Positions 6,029 to 10,198 of a stretch of 10,198 bases of DNA are shown one piece after another. Position numbers and translations under genes: made by a program. Every line of letters starts with the position of its first letter. The stretch's first letter is position 1. This DNA comes from Campylobacteraceae bacterium. GTDB taxonomy: Bacteria; Campylobacterota; Campylobacteria; Campylobacterales; Sulfurovaceae. Location of the stretch: contig JALWNF010000231.1 of the NCBI GenBank assembly GCA_026995985.1, positions 1 to 10,198 on the forward strand, read 5' to 3'. The notes below the pieces were generated by a model, which saw only the letters and a list, made by a program, of their open reading frames with translations, was not told the DNA's origin and made no database searches.

Positions 6029-7951
6029 ATGAATAGACAAAATAACAATCAAAATAGTGAACAGAACGACAACTTTTTTAATGAAAATCCACTACTTGCT
6101 TTTGGGATTTTTATCTTAATAATGGTTATCTTATTTAAAATGTTTATGGGTGATGCAAACCTAGAAGGGGTTATGGGTGACCCACGCATTAAGAGGGTAG
6201 AGCAGGTTAAATACTCAGATATTAAAGAGTTGATTAAAAAGAGAGAGGTTAAAACAGTAAAGATTACCTCTACAATGATTGAGGCAACAGATTTAACAGG
6301 TACAAAGAGATATATTGCTAAAAATGTTCCTGCTTATGATATGGAGCTTATACCTCTTTTAGAGGATAATAACATTACCTATGAGGGACAAGTAGGTGAA
6401 GGACCAGTAGCACGTTATGTAAATATGCTTCTACCTATTTTTATTATTTTAGCTATTTGGCTCTTTTTGGCTAAAAAGATGTCAAAAGGTATGGGTGGAA
6501 TTTTGGGTGCAGGAAGAGCAGATAAACTAATTAGCTCTGAGCGTCCAGATGTTAAGTTTGATGATGTGCAAGGGGTACAAGAGGCAAAAGATGAGGTCTT
6601 AGAGATTGTTGACTTTCTTAAGTTTCCTGAACGATATATTGAGCTTGGAGCTAAGATTCCAAAAGGTCTGCTTTTGGTTGGACCTCCAGGTACAGGTAAA
6701 ACCCTTTTGGCAAAAGCTGTAGCAGGTGAGGCAGAAGTTCCTTTCTTCTCTGTAAGTGGTTCAAGCTTTATGGAGATGTTTGTAGGGGTTGGTGCTAGTC
6801 GTGTGCGTGACCTTTTTGAACAGGCAAAAAAGGTAGCACCTTCTATTATATTTATTGATGAGATTGATGCTATTGGTAAGAGCCGTGCAACCAATGCTCA
6901 AATGGGTGGACACTCTGAACAAGAGCAGACACTTAACCAGCTTCTTGCAGAGATGGATGGTTTTGGAACAGATACTCCTGTTATTGTTCTTGCAGCTACT
7001 AATAGACCTGAAACCCTTGATGCTGCGTTGCTAAGAGCAGGGCGTTTTGATAGACAAGTATTGGTAGATAAACCAGACTTTGCAGGGCGTTTAGCTATTT
7101 TAAAAGTACACTCAAAAGATGTAAAGTTGGCTGATGATGTAGATTTAGAGGTAGTTGCTAAACAGACAGCAGGAATGGCAGGAGCAGACTTAGCAAATAT
7201 TATCAATGAAGCTGCACTTCTTTCTGGTCGTAGAAACAAAAAGAAGATAGAACAGGCTGAACTCTTAGAGGCGATAGAGAGAGCATTTGTTGGGTTAGAG
7301 CGTAAAAATCGAAAAATCTCTGATATTGAGAAGAAAATTGTTGCTTACCATGAGAGTGGTCATGCTCTTATGGCAGAGCTTACAAAAGGGGCAACTAGAG
7401 TTACAAAGGTCTCTATTATTCCTAGAGGTTTGGGTGCATTGGGCTATACACTACATCTACCAGATGATGAAGACCGTTTCTTAAAACGTAAATATGAGCT
7501 AATGGCAGAGATAGATGTACTTTTAGGTGGACGTGCAGCAGAAGAGGTCTTTTTGGGTGAAATCTCAACAGGTGCAGGAAATGACCTTGACAGAGCCACA
7601 GCTATTTTAAAAGATATGATTTCTGTCTATGGTATGAGTGATGTTGCAGGGCTTATGGTTTTATCACGAAGCCAAAGTTCATTCCTTGGTGGAGGAATGG
7701 TTGCTAATGACTATAGTGAAGAGATGGCTCAAAAGATTGACCAGAGTATTAAGAGTACTCTTGATGAGCGTTATGAGTATGTCAAAAAGACACTGCGTGA
7801 GTATGATGGAGCGATTGAAAAGATGGCTGCTGTTCTTTTAGATGTAGAAGTAATAGAGGGTGACACAGTTCAAGAGATTATTATTGCTTTTGAAAAAGAG
7901 AATGGTATGGAGTCAAGAATGGCACACCTAAAAGAGAGTGAAGATTCATAA
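6029..7951 (+). CDS. ftsH: ATP-dependent zinc metalloprotease FtsH
   Basis: FtsH is a membrane-bound hexameric AAA+ protease that degrades misassembled membrane proteins and short-lived regulators. The 640 residues match the family. A Gln/Asn-rich cytoplasmic N-terminus is followed by TM1 (about 22-40), a periplasmic domain, and TM2 (about 131-148). The AAA module has Walker A GPPGTGKT (218-225), pore loop FVG (251-253), Walker B IIFIDEID (273-280), and the second region of homology with Arg336 and Arg339 in [10 protein letters not shown]. The protease domain has the zinc motif HESGH (441-445) and the third ligand Asp519 in [10 protein letters not shown]. All key residues are intact. It is the last gene of the his operon; the palindrome that follows separates it from the convergent tetR. 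Confidence 0.98.
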   Translation: MNRQNNNQNSEQNDNFFNENPLLAFGIFILIMVILFKMFMGDANLEGVMGDPRIKRVEQVKYSDIKELIKKREVKTVKITSTMIEATDLTGTKRYIAKNVPAYDMELIPLLEDNNITYEGQVGEGPVARYVNMLLPIFIILAIWLFLAKKMSKGMGGILGAGRADKLISSERPDVKFDDVQGVQEAKDEVLEIVDFLKFPERYIELGAKIPKGLLLVGPPGTGKTLLAKAVAGEAEVPFFSVSGSSFMEMFVGVGASRVRDLFEQAKKVAPSIIFIDEIDAIGKSRATNAQMGGHSEQEQTLNQLLAEMDGFGTDTPVIVLAATNRPETLDAALLRAGRFDRQVLVDKPDFAGRLAILKVHSKDVKLADDVDLEVVAKQTAGMAGADLANIINEAALLSGRRNKKKIEQAELLEAIERAFVGLERKNRKISDIEKKIVAYHESGHALMAELTKGATRVTKVSIIPRGLGALGYTLHLPDDEDRFLKRKYELMAEIDVLLGGRAAEEVFLGEISTGAGNDLDRATAILKDMISVYGMSDVAGLMVLSRSQSSFLGGGMVANDYSEEMAQKIDQSIKSTLDERYEYVKKTLREYDGAIEKMAAVLLDVEVIEGDTVQEIIIAFEKENGMESRMAHLKESEDS

Positions 7952-7955
7952 AATG

Positions 7956-8031
7956 GTAGGGGCGACCTCCGTGTCTGCCCCATGTTTGATATGTTTGAAA
8001 AATAGAAGGCAGATACGGAAGTCGTCCCTAC
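7956..8031. repeat. 24-bp-arm palindromic element between convergent ftsH and tetR
   Basis: Arms GTAGGGGCGACCTCC... (7956-7979) and ...GAAGTCGTCCCTAC (8008-8031) are inverted repeats matching at 21 of 24 positions, with a 28-base loop. The arms are markedly GC-rich compared with the surrounding DNA. The GTAGGGGCGACC core resembles short interspersed palindromes I recall in many unrelated bacterial genomes, so it is probably a small mobile or MITE-like element. Placed between convergent genes, it may also act as a two-way transcription barrier. The loop contains a near-direct repeat, ATGTTTGAT/ATGTTTGAA (7982-7999). The tetR stop codon (8028-8030) lies inside the right arm. Confidence 0.85.
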
Positions 8032-8660
8032 ATATATCTATATCGTTGAAAAATATTTATTAAATCTATTTTATTTAGATAGGTTCTATATATATCAATA
8101 TAGTGTTGTGCTATTTTAAAATAGATATGTAAAAATTTTTCTATATAAAACTCTTTTGATACTCTCTCTTTAAAATAACCATAATGTAAAATATTACTAT
8201 CAACAATACTAACCAACATAGTTGATAAACTATAGGTATCAAGCTCCTCATTAAGTTCACCATTTTTTATACGTCTTTCTAAATCTTCCATATAAAATTG
8301 ATGGAGTTTGCTATAAAATTTTTTGTATTTATCTTTAAGTTCAACAGAGTCTACATAAGGAAGAAAAGCCTCTGATAGACGAGGTAGATACTCCTGCTCC
8401 TCTTGGCCAACAATACTCTTTTGTGATAATGTAGTAAGGATAGTGTAGAGAGTATTGGTTTGGTTTTTACTAAGATGTGACTCCATAGCCTCTAGGTGTT
8501 GCTCTAAAAGATACTCTATAAGTGAGCTTTTTGTCTTAAAGTAGGCTCTAATCTTTTTGTTTGATACTCCTATGCTTGAGGCAATATCTTCTAAAGATAG
8601 TGAATGTAACCCATTTTTATTAATTAGATGTATAGCAGATGCCACAATAGCTCTATTCAT
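8028..8660 (-). CDS. TetR/AcrR-family transcriptional regulator
   Basis: The protein has 210 residues, within the usual TetR length. The N-terminal DNA-binding domain is clear: residues about 3-48 contain AIHLINKNGLHSLSLEDIASSIGVS in outline, with the helix-turn-helix at LEDIASSIGVSNKKIRAYF and the typical following KTKSSLIEYLL. The helical C-terminal part would bind a ligand and dimerise; the ligand is unknown. Translation starts at ATG 8660 (complement) behind a perfect AAGGAGGA Shine-Dalgarno 6 bases away. The last residues (...RYRYM) and the TAG come from the palindrome or its edge, so the C-terminus may have been altered by insertion of that element. It is divergent from the methyltransferase gene and may regulate it and itself. 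Confidence 0.9.
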   Translation of the reverse strand: MNRAIVASAIHLINKNGLHSLSLEDIASSIGVSNKKIRAYFKTKSSLIEYLLEQHLEAMESHLSKNQTNTLYTILTTLSQKSIVGQEEQEYLPRLSEAFLPYVDSVELKDKYKKFYSKLHQFYMEDLERRIKNGELNEELDTYSLSTMLVSIVDSNILHYGYFKERVSKEFYIEKFLHIYFKIAQHYIDIYRTYLNKIDLINIFQRYRYM

Positions 8661-8666
8661 AATGTC

Positions 8667-8674
8667 TCCTCCTT
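8667..8674 (-). promoter_or_regulatory. Very strong Shine-Dalgarno of tetR
   Basis: The complement reads AAGGAGGA, complementary to the anti-SD core without mismatch, 6 bases before the ATG. It is stronger than any other ribosome binding site in the window, which is unusual for a repressor gene. Confidence 0.7.
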
Positions 8675-8682
8675 TTGAGTAG

Positions 8683-8694
8683 TTTAATATTAAA
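8683..8694. promoter_or_regulatory. 12-bp perfect palindrome, candidate TetR operator
   Basis: TTTAATATTAAA is a perfect palindrome in the divergent tetR/methyltransferase intergenic region, 23 bases from the tetR start and 27 bases before the -10 box of the methyltransferase gene. It contains TAATAT, which could be the tetR -10. The position suits an autoregulatory operator. However, pure A/T palindromes arise readily in such DNA, so this is tentative. Confidence 0.35.
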
Positions 8695-8720
8695 TTGTGG
8701 AAAAAGTGTTATTTTTTGGT

Positions 8721-8726
8721 TATACT
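8721..8726 (+). promoter_or_regulatory. -10 box of the methyltransferase gene
   Basis: TATACT, preceded by a T-run and GGT, lies 21 bases before the ATG at 8748. The same box with its A-rich downstream flank recurs before the leucine leader. Confidence 0.45.
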
Positions 8727-8737
8727 TCAAAAAAATT

Positions 8738-8742
8738 AAGGA
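8738..8742 (+). promoter_or_regulatory. Ribosome binding site deciding the methyltransferase start
   Basis: AAGGA lies 5 bases before the ATG at 8748. The longer frame from GTG at 8697 would run through the -10 box and has no ribosome binding site. Confidence 0.7.
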
Positions 8743-8747
8743 AAATT

Positions 8748-9350
8748 ATGAGTAGAGACCTATTTGCACATAAGTCAAAATCTTGGGATATGAACTCCAA
8801 GCGTGTTAAAAATGCAAAGAGTATTGCTAAGAGTATTCAGAAAAATATTGAGCTAAAACCAACAATGAGACTAATGGATTTTGGAGCAGGGACAGGGCTG
8901 TTGAGCTATTTTATTGCTCCTTATGTAGATACAATAGTGATGGTAGACAACTCTCCATCTATGCTAGAGAAGTTTAGAGAGAAAGCCTCTGAGTTTGAGT
9001 GTAAAACCGAAGTTAGAGAGGTAGATTTGAGTGCTACAACACTCAATGAGAAGTTTGATGGAGTTATCTCCTCTATGACTATTCATCATATAGAAGACCA
9101 AAAGGCACTCTTTAGAAAGTTTTATAATATGTTAGAAGAGGGTGGTTTTATTGCTATTGCAGATTTAGATAGCGAAGATGGTAGTTTTCATTCAGATAAC
9201 ACAGGGGTATTTCATTTTGGATTTGAGCGAGAGATGTTGGAGCAGATAGCAAAAGAGGTTGGGTTTAAAGAGGTAGAGTTTGAGTTGGCAAGTACTATTG
9301 AAAAACCACATAGAAATTTTACGGTTTTTCTTATGATTGCAAAGAGATAA
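8748..9350 (+). CDS. Class I SAM-dependent methyltransferase (UbiE/Methyltransf_11-25 type)
   Basis: The protein has 200 residues from ATG 8748. Motif I for SAM binding is LMDFGAGTGLLS (residues 42-53), motif II is the acidic strand-end VMVDNSPSML (64-73), an acidic strand-end VREVDLS lies near 90-96, and the motif IV/post-I region is DGVISSMTIHHIED (104-117). A typical EEGGFIAIADLD strand and a C-terminal KEVGFKEVEFE follow. It is a small-molecule type methyltransferase; the substrate cannot be read from the sequence. The divergent TetR regulator suggests inducible expression, perhaps in response to a compound it modifies; that is inference. No terminator follows, so the downstream small gene could be co-transcribed, although it has its own -10 box. 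Confidence 0.85.
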   Translation: MSRDLFAHKSKSWDMNSKRVKNAKSIAKSIQKNIELKPTMRLMDFGAGTGLLSYFIAPYVDTIVMVDNSPSMLEKFREKASEFECKTEVREVDLSATTLNEKFDGVISSMTIHHIEDQKALFRKFYNMLEEGGFIAIADLDSEDGSFHSDNTGVFHFGFEREMLEQIAKEVGFKEVEFELASTIEKPHRNFTVFLMIAKR

Positions 9351-9355
9351 TTGGT

Positions 9356-9361
9356 TATAAT
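9356..9361 (+). promoter_or_regulatory. -10 box of the small exported protein gene
   Basis: TATAAT follows TTGGT, 27 bases upstream of the ATG at 9389. The stretch from here to AAGGAAAAT closely resembles the methyltransferase promoter/leader. Confidence 0.55.
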
Positions 9362-9388
9362 TTGCTAAAAAATTAAGGAAAATAGAAA

Positions 9389-9544
9389 ATGAAAAACACT
9401 TTGCTTTTTGCATTTGTTTTTGGAGCAGTGGTTTTTACCTCAATCCAAGCAAAAGAGGAGGTTGCTAAAGTTAAGGCTTCTCAACAGCTATCTTTAGATA
9501 GCTATAATAGTACCAATAATATCTATAAAAGAGTACAAGAGTAG
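9389..9544 (+). CDS. Small exported protein, 51 aa, unknown function
   Basis: The frame opens at ATG 9389 with AAGGAAAA upstream (9375-9382) and ends with TAG at 9542-9544. Residues 1-21 are a textbook signal peptide: Lys at position 2, a hydrophobic core LLFAFVFGAVVF, and a cleavage motif SIQA before KEE. The mature part is about 30 polar residues (KEEVAKVKAS..., ...NNIYKRVQE), probably helical and periplasmic. I do not recognise a family. It has its own promoter-like box, lies between the methyltransferase and the leucine leader, and contains a 7-bp stem hairpin at 9486-9503. A truncated remnant of a longer periplasmic protein is an alternative. Confidence 0.6.
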   Translation: MKNTLLFAFVFGAVVFTSIQAKEEVAKVKASQQLSLDSYNSTNNIYKRVQE

Positions 9545-9567
9545 GTATCTATTAAGAAACTATTAGA

Positions 9568-9573
9568 TATACT
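9568..9573 (+). promoter_or_regulatory. Probable -10 box of the leu leader
   Basis: TATACT would place the transcript start near 9580 and give a short 5' leader before the leader-peptide ATG at 9602. A second candidate, TATAAT at 9503-9508, lies within the small exported protein gene. Confidence 0.45.
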
Positions 9574-9601
9574 TCTAAAAAATTAAACAGGAGAGAGAAA
9601 T

Positions 9602-9679
9602 ATGAAAATAGTTCATATAAGAGTCCAAAATAGAATTAGTAAGACTACTACTCTTCTCCTGCTTCTTCTCACCTATTAA
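9602..9679 (+). CDS. leuL: Leucine leader peptide (attenuator peptide of leuA), 25 aa
   Basis: An ATG with GGAGAGAG upstream (9590-9597) opens a 25-codon frame ending at TAA 9677-9679. The C-terminal part reads TTTLLLLLLTY: six consecutive Leu codons (CTT CTC CTG CTT CTT CTC, 9653-9670), all CTN type, whereas the genes here mostly use TTA/CTT. A Leu run in a tiny frame directly ahead of a terminator and leuA is the signature of ribosome-mediated attenuation. When charged tRNA-Leu is scarce the ribosome stalls on the run and the terminator does not form. The Leu-codon stretch TCTCCTG (9655-9661) is also complementary to CAGGAGA (9588-9594), which overlaps its own ribosome binding site. The gene symbol is by analogy with enteric leuL. 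Confidence 0.85.
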   Translation: MKIVHIRVQNRISKTTTLLLLLLTY

Positions 9680-9712
9680 TATAAAATAATCAGACAATTA
9701 CATCTATTCGTT

Positions 9713-9753
9713 TCTAATTAATCCTATATAGGATAGAATTAGACAATTTTTTT
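9713..9753 (+). terminator. Intrinsic terminator of the leu attenuator
   Basis: TCTAATT (9713-9719) pairs with AATTAGA (9737-9743). Inside, the palindrome ATCCTATATAGGAT (9721-9734) forms the upper stem, and seven Ts follow (9747-9753). It sits between the leader peptide and leuA. The 3' arm sequence AGAATTAG recurs inside the leader-peptide gene (9632-9639), giving an alternative partner for the 5' arm CTAATT; which state it belongs to is not clear from the sequence. Confidence 0.82.
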
Positions 9754-9754
9754 G

Positions 9755-9774
9755 CGTACAGAGGAGTACGTTTT
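9755..9774 (+). other. Small second hairpin just upstream of leuA
   Basis: CGTAC (9755-9759) pairs with GTACG (9766-9770) around an AGAGGA loop and is followed by TTTT. It may be part of the attenuator, or it may present or hide a purine-rich SD-like loop. It is short and could be incidental. Confidence 0.35.
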
Positions 9775-9792
9775 ATTTATAAGGTAAATATA

Positions 9793-10198
9793 ATGAGCAT
9801 AGAAACTATTAAGATATTCGATACTACATTAAGAGATGGAGAGCAGAGCCCTGGGGCTTCTATGAATACAGAAGAGAAGATACAGATTGCTATTCAGCTA
9901 GAGAAGTTAGGAGTTGACATTATAGAGGCTGGGTTTGCAGCAGCTAGTCCAGGGGACTTTGAGGCTATCTCTAAGATTGCAGAGCGTATAACTAACTCTA
10001 CAGTCTGCTCTTTGGCTCGTGCTGTTGATAGAGATATAAAATCAGCAGGTGAGGCTATAGCTAAAGCGAAATTAAAGAGAATCCATACCTTTATAGCAAC
10101 CTCTGCTATTCACATGGAGCATAAACTTAAAATGACCCCTGATGAGGTGATAAGAAGAGCAGTAAGAGCTGTAGAGTATGCTCGTGAGTTTGTAGAAG
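9793..10198 (+). CDS. leuA: 2-isopropylmalate synthase LeuA, 5' part (runs off the window)
   Basis: LeuA condenses acetyl-CoA with 2-oxoisovalerate in the first committed step of leucine synthesis. The first 135 residues are present. The catalytic and metal-binding start motif [16 protein letters not shown] (Arg14, Asp15) is intact, followed by [20 protein letters not shown], and later [19 protein letters not shown], a typical IPMS segment. The C-terminal regulatory domain, where leucine feedback would act, is outside the window. The ribosome binding site is AAGG at 9781-9784, 8 bases from the ATG. Expression is probably controlled by the leader-peptide attenuator upstream. The related citramalate and homocitrate synthases share the first motif, but the Leu leader supports LeuA. 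Confidence 0.95.
   Translation, partial: MSIETIKIFDTTLRDGEQSPGASMNTEEKIQIAIQLEKLGVDIIEAGFAAASPGDFEAISKIAERITNSTVCSLARAVDRDIKSAGEAIAKAKLKRIHTFIATSAIHMEHKLKMTPDEVIRRAVRAVEYAREFVE

Noticed and set aside
5482..7239. Several reverse-strand open frames inside prmA and ftsH (5482-5874, 6415-6894, 6898-7239)
   Set aside because: Antisense shadows of strongly conserved genes, with no ribosome binding sites and no recognisable motifs.
7956..8031. Reading the GC-rich palindrome as a tRNA, CRISPR unit or ordinary terminator
   Set aside because: A single simple inverted repeat with no cloverleaf, no second direct-repeat copy with spacers, and no flanking T-run.
8697..8747. N-terminal extension of the methyltransferase from GTG 8697
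   Set aside because: It runs through the -10 box and the ribosome binding site of the ATG at 8748.
9486..9503. AGCTATC/GATAGCT hairpin inside the small exported gene as a regulatory element
   Set aside because: Short, within the coding frame, and no downstream tract or conserved partner visible.
9546..9569. Inverted repeat TATCTA/TAGATA as a terminator after the small exported gene
   Set aside because: Only 6 A/T-rich pairs with a 12-base loop and no T-run.

Overview
The window is AT-rich, gene-dense DNA, with about 95% of the coding genes on the + strand. Short AAGGA-type ribosome binding sites and extended -10 boxes (TGnTATAAT) without obvious -35 boxes recur throughout. The order hisH ... 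hisA-prmA-ftsH ... leuA, together with the protein sequences, points to the Campylobacterota, most likely a Sulfurovum/Sulfurimonas-like member. That placement is inference from gene order and composition, not from a marker gene. | Layout. (1) 2-1303: the 3' end of a large repetitive surface protein with CshA-type fibril repeats and a C-terminal membrane or sorting tail. (2) 1336-2067: a small outer-membrane beta-barrel protein with its own promoter and an intrinsic terminator. (3) 2143-7951: a long co-directional operon. A promoter at 2143 reads hisH (TTG start), a two-gene ABC-type ATPase plus TOPRIM-protein module, then hisA, prmA and ftsH. Junctions are tight or overlapping, except for a 29-bp-arm hairpin between hisH and the ATPase gene. 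(4) 7956-8031: a second, different large palindrome between the convergent ftsH and tetR genes; it supplies the tetR stop codon. (5) 8028-9350: a divergent tetR / SAM-dependent methyltransferase pair. (6) 9389-9544: a short exported protein of 51 residues. (7) 9602-10198: a leucine leader peptide with six consecutive Leu codons, an intrinsic terminator, and the 5' part of leuA, which together form a transcription attenuator. | How the parts work together. HisH and HisA act in histidine biosynthesis: HisH is the glutaminase subunit of the IGP synthase and HisA is the ProFAR isomerase. PrmA methylates ribosomal protein L11, and FtsH is the membrane AAA protease. The ATPase/TOPRIM pair between hisH and hisA has no obvious role in histidine synthesis. 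Its architecture is that of a split OLD-type ATPase/nuclease, as in PARIS-like phage defence, and it is the best candidate here for a little-described system. LeuA starts leucine biosynthesis and appears to be controlled by ribosome-mediated attenuation. | The most interesting points are the defence-like module inside a biosynthetic operon, its mosaic base composition, the near-perfect hairpin at its 5' border, the well-resolved leu attenuator, and the palindrome that forms the end of tetR.
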